A stretch of DNA of 64,000 nucleotides from Carboxylicivirga taeanensis (lineage in GTDB: Bacteria; Bacteroidota; Bacteroidia; Bacteroidales; Marinilabiliaceae): positions 124,001 to 188,000 of the forward strand of contig NZ_JBPUSJ010000005.1 in the NCBI RefSeq assembly GCF_051851475.1, read 5' to 3'. The translations under genes were made by a program, and so were the position numbers. Positions 9,326-18,590 of the stretch are shown here, one piece after another. The notes beneath the pieces are model-generated. The model saw only the letters and a list, made by a program, of their open reading frames with translations, was not told the origin of the DNA and did no database searches. The number at the start of each line of letters is the position of its first letter. Position 1 is the stretch's first letter.

Positions 9326-10306
9326 ATGGAGATAAGGAAAATAGTAAAGGACGACTTGGAGCAGGTTGTCCGTCTTTTTAATGATCGCAAATCAACAGAG
9401 GAGTTGGCTTGGTTGTTTTTCCATCCATGTGATGAAGATGGCAGTGCCTATGTAGCAGTTAAAGAAGGAAAGGTGGTTGGGGTTATTGGATATGTCAAAT
9501 CAAGCTATGTCATCAATGATAAGGTCTATAAAGGACTGATTCCTGTTTCTTGGAGAGTGAGTGAAAAATACAAGGGGTTAACAGGCATTAACCTGCTTTT
9601 CAAGATACTCAACGAAGCAGATTTTTACATGGGCATTGGCGGCTCTGACGATATGAAAGGTATTTTTAAGACCTTAGGATTCAAACCCGCATCAGAGGCG
9701 GCTTTTGGGAAGCGCATCATCCGGCCTTTCAAATATATAGTAAGTGCTGGTAAATGGTCGCCACGCCTGATAGTGAAGACATTTTTGATTTACACAAGCG
9801 GCCTAAGACTGTTTAACAAGCCGGGCGAGCTGTTCGAATTAAAAGAAGTCAAGCTGGATGAAGTGGATTTTTCATCACCAATGAACGAAGCTGTAGTGCA
9901 AAATAGGATTAGCAAAGCGCATGTTCAGTGGTTAGCTTCTTGTCCTTTTGCCCGCTTACATGCCTTTGAATTTAAGGTTAATGGCCACAAAAGATATGTG
10001 TTGGTATACATCAACAATAAGCACAGAGCTGAAATTGTACATCTGCCATTTTTGAACACTGCAAGCGACCGACAGCGGCTGTTGCACAGTATTGATAAAG
10101 AGTTGAGTAAGCTGAAAGTTATTTCGGTTTCTATAATGAGTACACACCCGGCCTTAATTAATGATATTAAAAACGCCGGGTATTTATTTGAAAGATATAA
10201 AAGACCAATAACACTGAAAGGAGGTAAAAATATTGTGAATGAATTACTTGCTTACCCCTTCCATTTGACGTTTGCTGAATCTGATAAGGGGTATCGCAAT
10301 ATTTGA
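9326..10306 (+). CDS. GNAT-family N-acyltransferase-like protein
   Basis: The 326-aa product opens MEIRKIVKDDLEQVVRLFN and continues with AYVAVKEGKVVGVIGYV, the strand pattern of the GNAT fold in about residues 1-150. The second half has no motif I recognise. Proteins of this type in polysaccharide loci are thought to acylate an amino sugar, but substrate and donor cannot be read from the sequence. The gene lies 9 bp after the preceding SGNH-like gene and 45 bp before the next one, so the three probably form a unit. Confidence 0.6.
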   Translation: MEIRKIVKDDLEQVVRLFNDRKSTEELAWLFFHPCDEDGSAYVAVKEGKVVGVIGYVKSSYVINDKVYKGLIPVSWRVSEKYKGLTGINLLFKILNEADFYMGIGGSDDMKGIFKTLGFKPASEAAFGKRIIRPFKYIVSAGKWSPRLIVKTFLIYTSGLRLFNKPGELFELKEVKLDEVDFSSPMNEAVVQNRISKAHVQWLASCPFARLHAFEFKVNGHKRYVLVYINNKHRAEIVHLPFLNTASDRQRLLHSIDKELSKLKVISVSIMSTHPALINDIKNAGYLFERYKRPITLKGGKNIVNELLAYPFHLTFAESDKGYRNI

Positions 10307-10351
10307 CTTGCTGGTTGGAGATTCAACTGGTTTTGATATAAATTAAATTGG

Positions 10352-11575
10352 ATGATTATGAAAAAAGGTTTACTGGTGCTGCTTATGTGTGTTCCAATTA
10401 GTTTATTTGCTCAAGAGGCAATAATTATCGACCATCACTGTATTGATTTTACGAAGATACCGGATAATTTTATTCAAAAAGCGAAAGACGAACTGCATAT
10501 ATTTTATTCGCATTCGTCGCACGGCTACCAGATAACGGAAGGTGGCATGTCTGCCTTAATGAATTACAGCAGCGAATACGAGGAGAAGTTCAGGTATTCT
10601 AATAATAGCGAAACAGAGAACAGCCTGTTTATTGAAGAGCGAACAGAGAATCTGACGCAAGATTATTCCAGCTTTGTGCCATCAACCGAGGAGTACCTGA
10701 ACAGCCATCCGGAGTGTAATGTGGTGATGTGGAATTGGTGCCGGATTTACGACTATCATACCTACACAATTAACGTGCCTCAATACCTCGAAGACATGGA
10801 GTACCTGATAGGTAAGTATGGTGAAGGAGGAACTGAAAACCGACCTGTGCCGGTAACCTTTATTTTTATGACCGGTAATGCCAGCGCTGATCGGCCTGTG
10901 GATGTGGATAAAGATAATAGAGAGTGCCGAGAGTCCATCGAAAACAACGCCCAAATAAGACAGTATTGCCGCGATAACGGAAAGATTCTCTTTGACTTCT
11001 ATGCCCTCGAAGCCTATATGCCCGACGGACAGTATTTTGGCGATGGCGATCAGGTCTATACACCTCAATTTTATCTCAATACCGATAACTCGTATTGGAA
11101 CAGTGACGATCAGGCACTGGGTAATGCCGGCAACGAATGGATGGCAGCTAATCCGCAGTCTATTTATACATTGCTTGCTCCTCATTGTATTGATTGTGCC
11201 CACTCTGACGGGGAACCGGAGAATGCCTATACACCTGATAAAAGTCGCCTGCATTGTGTGCTAAAAGGAACAGCAGCCTGGTGGATGTTCGCACGTTTAG
11301 TAGGATGGGATGGAAATGGTGAGACAACGGTGGCAGAGGAGCAAGAAGACAAGCGTTTTGTGGTAGCGCAACTTGGGACTAGTCTTTTTCAGGTGCAAAG
11401 CCAGCAACCTTGTCGGAATGTTGAGATATACAATATTTTGGGCACCAGAATTATGGAGAAAACCTGGGTAAAGGAGTGGACAATCGATCTGACAGCTTAT
11501 TCTAAAGGGCTGTATATAATTAAGGCAACCACCGAAAAGGGAAAAGTGTACAGTAAGAAAGTGGCAAATTTATAA
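10352..11575 (+). CDS. Secreted SGNH-like protein with T9SS sorting domain
   Basis: The product (407 aa) has a clear signal peptide (cleavage near LFAQEA). The catalytic-like region carries IFYSHSSHG near residue 49 and the block KILFDFYALEAY near residue 210; the order of motifs resembles the lipoprotein encoded at 8504-9316. Near residue 272 there is an HCIDCAHSDG segment with paired Cys and His residues. The last ~80 residues (VEIYNILGTRIMEKTW ... GLYIIKA) form a type A T9SS C-terminal domain, so the protein is probably exported across the outer membrane and surface-anchored or released. A start two codons later (second Met) is equally possible. Substrate unknown. Confidence 0.65.
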   Translation: MIMKKGLLVLLMCVPISLFAQEAIIIDHHCIDFTKIPDNFIQKAKDELHIFYSHSSHGYQITEGGMSALMNYSSEYEEKFRYSNNSETENSLFIEERTENLTQDYSSFVPSTEEYLNSHPECNVVMWNWCRIYDYHTYTINVPQYLEDMEYLIGKYGEGGTENRPVPVTFIFMTGNASADRPVDVDKDNRECRESIENNAQIRQYCRDNGKILFDFYALEAYMPDGQYFGDGDQVYTPQFYLNTDNSYWNSDDQALGNAGNEWMAANPQSIYTLLAPHCIDCAHSDGEPENAYTPDKSRLHCVLKGTAAWWMFARLVGWDGNGETTVAEEQEDKRFVVAQLGTSLFQVQSQQPCRNVEIYNILGTRIMEKTWVKEWTIDLTAYSKGLYIIKATTEKGKVYSKKVANL

Positions 11576-11582
11576 GTAAATA

Positions 11583-13124
11583 GTGGGACAAATAAAGAAG
11601 CAAGTACCAAAGAACTTTGTTTTAAGTGTAGCAGGGTTTTTAATCAATTTTTTTGTTGGTATTTGGCTGGTGCCCTACCTGGTAAAACATTTGGGAGCAG
11701 CAGCCTACGGATTTATTCCGCTGACGGCAGTTTTTACGCAATATGTTAGTTTTTTTACCAATGCCATAGTTGTTTCTGTATCCAGGTTTTTGTCCATTCA
11801 GATACAGAAGAGTGAGATAGATAATGCTATAAAGATATATAGTACTGCCCTGATGCTGCTAGGGGGCATTGTTATTGTTTTATTTCCGGCTTTTACCTAC
11901 GTCGCTTACAAGATTGATGCCTTAATTAATATTCCTTCGGAGTTAATTAAGGACTGTATTGCTTTGTTCTTTTATTCGTTTCTGGCATTTTTAATTAACC
12001 TGTTTGGCAGCGTCTACAAAATACCTCTGTATGCCAATAACAGGCTCGACCGTATTAAAATTATCGACATCATACGAATTGCCACTCGCTTGTTAGTCAT
12101 TATTTTATTATTTATTGTTTTTGGTCCTAAACTGCAGTTTGTTGGTATTGCTTCATTGGTAGCCTCCATAATAGTGTTAATGTGCTCTTACTACCTGGGG
12201 AATAAAGAATATAGTGAATTGGTTTTTCGTCCAGATGCCTTTTCTAAAAAATGGACAAAAAAGCTGTTGAGCTTTGGAGGGTGGACTTTTGTGCACCAGG
12301 GAGGGGATTTACTAATTTTTAACGTCGATGTATTAATTGTTAACCTCCTTATTGGCAGTCTGGCCGCTGGTGAATATGGTACCATTCTCACTTGGGGCAA
12401 CCTGTTAAAAGCAGTATCAGTGACTTTTTCAGGCCTGTTTGGTCCTGTTATTTTAATTTATTTTGCTCACGAACAAAAGGATAAAATCTTAAAAGTTTGC
12501 AGGCTGGGTGTTAAGGTTTTAAACCTCACATTGGGGACCATCATCGCTATTCTTTGTGGCCTGTCTGTTCCGTTATTGATTCATTGGCTTGGAGAGGAGT
12601 TTCAGCACCTTAGTTCCGTTTTAATAATTAAAATACTTCCCTTGTCTTTTACCTTTGCAATAGGTAGCCTTTTTGCCGTGTTCAGAGCGTATAATAAAAT
12701 AAAGGTGCCGGCACTCGTAACGATTATTCTGGGCGTGCTGGATGTAATTCTGGCGCTCGCGTTTGTTAAAATTTTGGCCTGGGGCATTGTTGGTGTTGCT
12801 GTAGCCAATGGAATTGTTGTTTTGCTGCAGGGAGCTGTATTTGCACCCTACTACGCGGCCCATGTATTGGGACAAAACAAACTTTATTTTTTCAAAGACT
12901 TGATAATTGGTACCTGTTACCTGTTTTCTATGTTTTTTCTAATTAAGCTGACCTACGAATATCTTGCTCTGGAGTCTCTTTTTTCAGTCATTGTGCTGGG
13001 GGCGGTTTTTGCACTGCTTGGATTTATCGTGTTTTGGCTCATTTTGTTACATAAAAGAGACAGAGAAGAGCTGGTAAATATGTTACCCGCTAAATTAAGA
13101 ACTTTTCGCCTACTAAGAATATAA
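11583..13124 (+). CDS. Wzx-type oligosaccharide flippase (MATE/MOP superfamily)
   Basis: The 513-aa product is strongly hydrophobic, with about 12-14 predicted membrane helices evenly spread through the chain, as in the polysaccharide transporter (PST) branch of the MOP superfamily. The start is GTG at 11583, 7 bp after the preceding stop; no better ATG precedes the first helix. The protein should translocate undecaprenyl-linked repeat units across the inner membrane. Its position in a locus with Wza-, Wzc- and Wzy-like genes supports the Wzx/Wzy pathway. Substrate specificity cannot be inferred. Confidence 0.8.
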   Translation: MGQIKKQVPKNFVLSVAGFLINFFVGIWLVPYLVKHLGAAAYGFIPLTAVFTQYVSFFTNAIVVSVSRFLSIQIQKSEIDNAIKIYSTALMLLGGIVIVLFPAFTYVAYKIDALINIPSELIKDCIALFFYSFLAFLINLFGSVYKIPLYANNRLDRIKIIDIIRIATRLLVIILLFIVFGPKLQFVGIASLVASIIVLMCSYYLGNKEYSELVFRPDAFSKKWTKKLLSFGGWTFVHQGGDLLIFNVDVLIVNLLIGSLAAGEYGTILTWGNLLKAVSVTFSGLFGPVILIYFAHEQKDKILKVCRLGVKVLNLTLGTIIAILCGLSVPLLIHWLGEEFQHLSSVLIIKILPLSFTFAIGSLFAVFRAYNKIKVPALVTIILGVLDVILALAFVKILAWGIVGVAVANGIVVLLQGAVFAPYYAAHVLGQNKLYFFKDLIIGTCYLFSMFFLIKLTYEYLALESLFSVIVLGAVFALLGFIVFWLILLHKRDREELVNMLPAKLRTFRLLRI

Positions 13125-13152
13125 GAGTATTAATTAACCTTTCGCCATTGCT

Positions 13153-14094
13153 ATGTCAAAAATATCTGTAATTATTCCGACCTATAATAGTGCCGATACC
13201 GTCGAAAATGCGCTTCAAAGTGTATTTAAGCAGAGCTATCAACCATTTGAGGTGATTGTAGTAAACGATGGTTCAACAGATAGTACGGCTCAAATTCTGT
13301 CGAAGTATCAAGCGCAGTTAAAAGTGCTTCACAAAGCGAATGGAGGAGCCTCATCGGCCCGCAATGAAGGCATCAGGCTGGCAACAGGAGACTTTATCGC
13401 CTTTTTAGATGCCGATGATACCTGGCACCCGCACCACCTTCGTTATGCTACTGAAACATTGTCAGAAAATCCTAACATACACTGGTATACCGGTGTTATT
13501 AGGAAGAGTAAGGGCAGTAGCAGTAAAATGAACTATTCCCCTAAAAGTAAAGAAGCCGGACTTAATGGGAACGTGAGAAACTTCTTTTATGATGCCTTTA
13601 TAAATGATGGGTTTCTGGTGTCAACTACCAGTGTAGTGATAAAAACAGACATATTAAGAGATCTGAAAGGGTTTAAAGAGCATTTAACAACCGGCGAAGA
13701 TCGGGAGCTGTGGCTACGTATAGCTCTCCAATATCCACATATTGGCTATAATATTAGCGATGTAAATAATTATAACATTATGCCTAATTCATTAAGTTCG
13801 GTGGCTGAAAGGCGTTTCGAGCGAAGAGTTAAGGCGCTGGAAGAAATGAGAAAGGAAACGGAGCAGAGCCGATTAGATGGTATTGAAGAGTTTATGAAAC
13901 AGGAATATGATCGCTGTTTCAGAGTGGGCATTAGGGATGGCAAGTTTCGGGAGTTAATTGAAATGAAAGAAGTGTGGCAGAATTGGAACATTGGTAAAAA
14001 GAAGTTTGTTCTAAACATGTACTGCTATTTAGGTAAAAATGGTCTGAACGGAGAGTTAATTAATAAAATCATGGCCAAGTGTTATGGTTACTAG
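13153..14094 (+). CDS. GT2 family glycosyltransferase
   Basis: The 313-aa product starts with the GT-A signature VIIPTYNSADTV, followed by VIVVNDGSTDST (about residues 35-46), NGGASSARNEG, and the metal-binding DADD (near residue 94). A later TTGEDRELWLRI matches the acceptor-side ED motif of GT2 enzymes. It transfers a sugar from a nucleotide donor on the cytoplasmic face, probably extending the lipid-linked repeat unit. It follows the flippase by 28 bp. Confidence 0.88.
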   Translation: MSKISVIIPTYNSADTVENALQSVFKQSYQPFEVIVVNDGSTDSTAQILSKYQAQLKVLHKANGGASSARNEGIRLATGDFIAFLDADDTWHPHHLRYATETLSENPNIHWYTGVIRKSKGSSSKMNYSPKSKEAGLNGNVRNFFYDAFINDGFLVSTTSVVIKTDILRDLKGFKEHLTTGEDRELWLRIALQYPHIGYNISDVNNYNIMPNSLSSVAERRFERRVKALEEMRKETEQSRLDGIEEFMKQEYDRCFRVGIRDGKFRELIEMKEVWQNWNIGKKKFVLNMYCYLGKNGLNGELINKIMAKCYGY

Positions 14095-14232
14095 CTAGCC
14101 GATTGGCTTTAGGCCTCAAAGTGGCGGTTAAAATGCTGCTGGTATGTTAGTGGCTGATTTTTGATAAAAAGCAGTGACGGCGTACAAGCACCTTTACGGT
14201 GAAAAATTGAATCAAACCTAACAAATTAATCG

Positions 14233-15012
14233 ATGAGTCAAATGGCAAACAAACAAGTCGTTTATTCGATAATCAAACTATTTTGTCTGGGAATACTTCT
14301 AAACCTTACTTCTTGTATTCCACATAAAAAAGTTAGTTACTTTAAGGAGCTTGAGGATCACACCAGCTTCAATCTCGAAATTCCTGAAGCCCAAAAGCGT
14401 CTCATTCAATATGGCGATCGTCTGATAATAGAAGTGTTGAGTGTGAATGAGCGGGTGAATAGTATTTTTCGTGGAACAAGCAGCCAGGACGTCAACTACA
14501 CCACCTACATAGTAGACGATTATGGCAAAGTGAATTTTCCGTTCATTGGGAGCATAGAGGTTTATGGTTTATCACAGGAAGAGGCCGGTAAAAAAATCGA
14601 GTCAGAATTGATGGAATACCTAAATCAGCTGGTGGTTAAGGTCCGTATTCAAAGTAATCTGGTTTCCCTGGTGGGCGAATTAAGAACCCCTGGCATGTAT
14701 GAATTTTCAGAGGATAAAATTGAGCTCTTGCGGGCAATTGCTTTAGCTGGCGGAGTATCTGATTTTGGTAAGAAGGATGAGGTCCATATTCTTCGGCGAA
14801 CGGGTAATGAATTGAAAACGTTAACGGTGGATCTGACTGAACCGGATTATTTTAATGGGGAGGAGTATTTCGTGTATCCAAATGACATTATTGTTATCAA
14901 TGCCGTTAAGCAAAAGAACCGCCAGTTGAGTTCCCTAAACTGGACGACTATTCTTGCATTGCTAACTACTTCAATTACAGTGTACTATTTTATTACCAAT
15001 TTAAATGAGTAA
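14233..15012 (+). CDS. Polysaccharide export lipoprotein (Wza-like, SLBB domain)
   Basis: A signal sequence ends in a lipobox (LTSCIP, Cys about residue 28). The Poly_export domain follows (YGDRLIIEVLSVNE and DYGKVNFPFIGSIEVYGLS), then an SLBB segment (VSLVGELRTPGMYEF near residue 145). A final hydrophobic helix near residues 236-255 agrees with the outer-membrane helix seen in this family. The product (259 aa) is shorter than E. coli Wza, as is common in Bacteroidota. It should form the outer membrane export channel and pairs with the Wzc-like kinase encoded 15 bp downstream. Confidence 0.88.
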   Translation: MSQMANKQVVYSIIKLFCLGILLNLTSCIPHKKVSYFKELEDHTSFNLEIPEAQKRLIQYGDRLIIEVLSVNERVNSIFRGTSSQDVNYTTYIVDDYGKVNFPFIGSIEVYGLSQEEAGKKIESELMEYLNQLVVKVRIQSNLVSLVGELRTPGMYEFSEDKIELLRAIALAGGVSDFGKKDEVHILRRTGNELKTLTVDLTEPDYFNGEEYFVYPNDIIVINAVKQKNRQLSSLNWTTILALLTTSITVYYFITNLNE

Positions 15013-15027
15013 TTAAACTGTTTTACA

Positions 15028-17334
15028 ATGCCTTTAAAATTAGATCAGGACAGGTTGTTTAAAATCATTTGGAAGTACCGATACTATTACATCCTGTCAG
15101 TTATAATATGTAGTGTTAGTGGTTATATTTTAACCAAACTGGCCGAAAAGAAATACCAGGTTCAGGCAACTGTTCTTGTTCGAACCAGCCAGCAGTATGA
15201 TCGTTCGCTGGCTCCGGTTGAGATTCAACAGGGCTTTTCGAGTAGCAGGACGGCAGAAGGTTTTCGGAATGAAATTCTGTACCTGACATCTTATAAGAAC
15301 ATTGAGGCGGTTCTAAAGCGCCTGGATATTAATGTGAGCTACTTTGTTAGGCAAGGGTTTTTCAAGAGAAAGCAAGAAGTGTGGTCTGGCTATCCGTTTA
15401 AGGTGCAACTGAATAGAAGCCACGTGCAGGGGGTTGAGATGGAGTTTGAGATAGAACGGGAAGAAGATGGGAGGCTTCGCCTAAAAGCAAATGGCGAAGA
15501 AGTTTCTTTATTTAACACCCTAACCTGGCAAAAGATTGGAGAACTGCCCAAATATGAATATGATGAATATGTGACCCTTAATGATACCATTACCACGGCA
15601 TGTTTCTCGTTTGTGCTGGAAGATAATATGGAGGTCGAATTTCATCCTAATTACAGCTATTCCTTTAAAATTAACAACTTCTACAAACAGGTTGATCATT
15701 ACCGCAATACAATTCGGGTAAATATATTAGGCACTCAGGTAACTGCGGCTGAAGTAAATCTTCTTACCACAATTCCCAAGCGGGGAGAGTTGTTTATGAC
15801 CTACTTACTCGATGAGTACCTGTCGGAGGATCTGGAAAAGAAAAACCAACTGGCTCAGGCAACAATCAATTACATCGATTATCAAATTGCCATGGTTGAG
15901 GATTCACTGTCAAGTGCTGAATCGTTATTGAAAACATACAAATCATCTCAGAACCTGACCGATATAAGTGCACAAAACCAGCAGCGCCTTCAATTGATTG
16001 CAGAATTGCAGCGCGAAAAGGCCGAACTGGATTTTTCCTATCAATACTATAAAGTGCTTAATGATCAGTTGATTGAGAATGATTTTCAGAATTTTGTCTT
16101 ACCATCGCAAGGGAGTGTAGAGGACATGGTACTTTCTCAATTAGTAACCGGCCTTTTAGAATTGTTCGCTCAACGAAGAGGGGTAGCCAACAATGGGGAC
16201 AATTCAAAAAATATTTTTGTTGAAGAGTTGGATAGTCGCATAAATGCCGAAATGGATAATATTCAAAACCATTTGAAAAGTAAACTCAGTCGTCTCGAAT
16301 TGGGGAGAAAAGACTTAAATGCGCGTATCAATGAGTTGGCTAATGAGGCCAGAAGGGCGCCCGATAAGGAAATTAGGCTGGCCAAGTTTGAGCGGCGTTT
16401 TAACCTTGAGGATGAGTTGTACTCATTTCTGCTTAGAAAACGGGCAGAGGCGGAAATGTCGAAAGAGTCAAACCTGCCCAATAAGGAAATCGTTAATCCG
16501 GCTCGGCTGGTTAGCGATGATCCGGTTTTGCCCCGTAAGAAGGTAAATTACTTTATTTCAGTCTTTTTGGGCGTGTTTATCCCTTCGTTGTTTGTGTTGC
16601 GTACTTTCCTGTATAATAAAAAAATATTTACGCTTGAAGAAATCGAAGATGGCTTTAAGCTGCCTGTGATTGGAAGAATAAAGCACCTGGATAATTCAAA
16701 AAAAGCATCTATTAAGAATACGCCTTTTGAGGAGTCGTTACGCTATATGAATTACTACATCGATGTATATTCAAAGAATAAGGCAACAAAAGTACTGGGG
16801 ATGACGTCTTCTATGAGTAGTGAAGGGAAATCCTTTATCTCATTCAATTTAGCGCAGGTGCTGGCAGATAGTAAGCAGCATGTTATTTGTATTAATATGG
16901 ACTATCGGAAGAGTAAAGCTCTGAAAGAAAAATCAGGCAGAGGAATATACGATGTATTGGGCGGGAAGGCAGAACTCAAGGATGTTATAAAAGTCGATCA
17001 GCCGTATCATTACATTGAGCCAGGCAGAGGCTTTTCCCTGTCAATATTGGGTGAAGATGGGCAAAAGCGGATAAGCCATATTCTGGAGCAACTGAAAACG
17101 GCCTATGATTATATAATACTCGATTTTCCGCCAGTTGGCATCGTTTCCGATTATCTGCATGTAATCGATAATCTGGATATTATCGCCTTTGTGGTGAGGT
17201 TGGGAGTCTCAGATATTGTGCAAATTGAGCAATCGCTTAAGAACTTGGAGGCGCATGTGCCACGTCAAAACGTTAACTTAATCATTAATGATATTAAAGT
17301 TAACTCGGGCTATTACGGCAAATATTATAAATAA
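15028..17334 (+). CDS. Wzc-like chain-length determinant and BY-kinase
   Basis: The 768-aa product has an N-terminal membrane helix (about residues 17-36), a Wzz-type periplasmic domain with coiled-coil stretches (about residues 270-475), a second helix near 510, and a cytoplasmic kinase domain. Walker A is SSMSSEGKS around residue 594, Walker A' is INMDYRKS and Walker B is IILDFPP. The C-terminus is a tyrosine cluster (Y762, Y763, Y766, Y767), the autophosphorylation tail of bacterial tyrosine kinases. The Walker A' lacks the usual LxxDxD pattern but keeps the Asp. It controls polymer length and export together with the Wza-like protein. Confidence 0.88.
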   Translation: MPLKLDQDRLFKIIWKYRYYYILSVIICSVSGYILTKLAEKKYQVQATVLVRTSQQYDRSLAPVEIQQGFSSSRTAEGFRNEILYLTSYKNIEAVLKRLDINVSYFVRQGFFKRKQEVWSGYPFKVQLNRSHVQGVEMEFEIEREEDGRLRLKANGEEVSLFNTLTWQKIGELPKYEYDEYVTLNDTITTACFSFVLEDNMEVEFHPNYSYSFKINNFYKQVDHYRNTIRVNILGTQVTAAEVNLLTTIPKRGELFMTYLLDEYLSEDLEKKNQLAQATINYIDYQIAMVEDSLSSAESLLKTYKSSQNLTDISAQNQQRLQLIAELQREKAELDFSYQYYKVLNDQLIENDFQNFVLPSQGSVEDMVLSQLVTGLLELFAQRRGVANNGDNSKNIFVEELDSRINAEMDNIQNHLKSKLSRLELGRKDLNARINELANEARRAPDKEIRLAKFERRFNLEDELYSFLLRKRAEAEMSKESNLPNKEIVNPARLVSDDPVLPRKKVNYFISVFLGVFIPSLFVLRTFLYNKKIFTLEEIEDGFKLPVIGRIKHLDNSKKASIKNTPFEESLRYMNYYIDVYSKNKATKVLGMTSSMSSEGKSFISFNLAQVLADSKQHVICINMDYRKSKALKEKSGRGIYDVLGGKAELKDVIKVDQPYHYIEPGRGFSLSILGEDGQKRISHILEQLKTAYDYIILDFPPVGIVSDYLHVIDNLDIIAFVVRLGVSDIVQIEQSLKNLEAHVPRQNVNLIINDIKVNSGYYGKYYK

Positions 17335-18581
17335 TGCTTTCACTGAATACCGACAGTCTATCACTTAAGCAGAATGACCGATGGGGGCTTGAAAAGTTTA
17401 TTTTCTATTTGCCATTGTTTCTGCTGGTATTGGAGGTCATGCAGGGTTATGTATCCATACCAGGTATAGGAACTTTGCGGGCACTGATTGTAGCGGCATG
17501 TGCAATTACTTATTATGTTAGAAAACCCGAAAAAATAGGTTCTTATAGCGCCGTGTGGCTGTTTTTGTTTTATGTGTTTATATCTGTTCTAAGATCAACG
17601 CGTTATTCAGAAGCATTTCAGAACTATATTCGTGTTTTTGATTCATTAATAATGTTGCCTTTGGCTTATGAGGCGTGCAAGGACGGTCGGGATTTAAAGT
17701 ACTTTTTTGATGGCATTGTGCTCATGGGCATTGTATTCATGCTTAATGGTATTATATGTGCTACTTTTAAGATAGGGACCAATCCATACGGAGGAAGTTT
17801 CGTAATGGGCTCAATCGTTATCAACAAACTATATTCTGGTTCCTATTTCATTATTCTATTTCCTCTAATACTATTTTTTAGGAGGTATAACCGGTTTGTC
17901 ATTCCGCTTTTTGTGGTAACCGGTATTATTTTCATAGAACTGGTACTTATGCTGCGTCGCACAGCGATTGCCCTTCCGCTAATTGGTTTATGTGTTATGT
18001 TTGTTTTTACACAGCGCAAAGCAAAATTTATATTGACGCTGGTAGTTGGCGTAACGCTGGCCTTTTTAGCTTATCCTTTGTATGGAGATATACTGATGGA
18101 TAGTATGGCCAACCGGGAGCACGTATTTGGCGAGCATGCCAACTCTATTGAAGAAGAGGGCAGATATATTGAGAGCGTGGCAGTGACCACCGAAAGGCTT
18201 GGCAACGACGTGTCGTATTGGACTTTTCTGTTCGGAAAAGAAGCCCTAAACTCCAAGGGAAACTATTATCATGGTTTGTTGGGTCATCGGCCTATTCACC
18301 TCGATTACAATAAGCTGATTCACGGGTTAGGCTTGATAGGTACTCTCTTGTATCTCTTAATTTATATACAAATTATTCTGAAGTTTATTATTGCCTACCG
18401 GAATGCAAAAAAGACACCCATTGTTGTTGAATTGCATGGCATGTTCTGGGCTATTTTATTGACTTCTTTGGCTGTTTCCAGCATTGGAGGTTTTTACGAG
18501 CTGACGTTTAGAACGATTATTTTTATGTTTTTGGGGCTTGCAATAAAAGTTGTGGAGACACAGCGTATCAGCAATATTTGA
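17334..18581 (+). CDS. O-antigen ligase/polymerase-like membrane protein (Wzy candidate)
   Basis: The 415-aa protein has about 10 hydrophobic helices and one large periplasmic loop (about residues 240-325, containing HANSIEEEGRY and a GLLGHRPIHLDYNKLIHGLG segment), the topology of Wzy/WaaL proteins. The HR-x-IH and HGLGLIG blocks resemble conserved loop residues of the family. Its ATG overlaps the stop codon of the Wzc-like gene (TAATG), indicating tight coupling. In a locus with flippase and kinase it is most probably the polymerase, although ligase activity cannot be excluded. Confidence 0.78.
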   Translation: MLSLNTDSLSLKQNDRWGLEKFIFYLPLFLLVLEVMQGYVSIPGIGTLRALIVAACAITYYVRKPEKIGSYSAVWLFLFYVFISVLRSTRYSEAFQNYIRVFDSLIMLPLAYEACKDGRDLKYFFDGIVLMGIVFMLNGIICATFKIGTNPYGGSFVMGSIVINKLYSGSYFIILFPLILFFRRYNRFVIPLFVVTGIIFIELVLMLRRTAIALPLIGLCVMFVFTQRKAKFILTLVVGVTLAFLAYPLYGDILMDSMANREHVFGEHANSIEEEGRYIESVAVTTERLGNDVSYWTFLFGKEALNSKGNYYHGLLGHRPIHLDYNKLIHGLGLIGTLLYLLIYIQIILKFIIAYRNAKKTPIVVELHGMFWAILLTSLAVSSIGGFYELTFRTIIFMFLGLAIKVVETQRISNI

Positions 18582-18590
18582 AAAAAAAGG

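Noticed and set aside
10682..11254. 190-codon ORF antisense to the SGNH-like T9SS gene
   Set aside because: It is a shadow of a gene with signal peptide and T9SS domain and has no protein-like features of its own.
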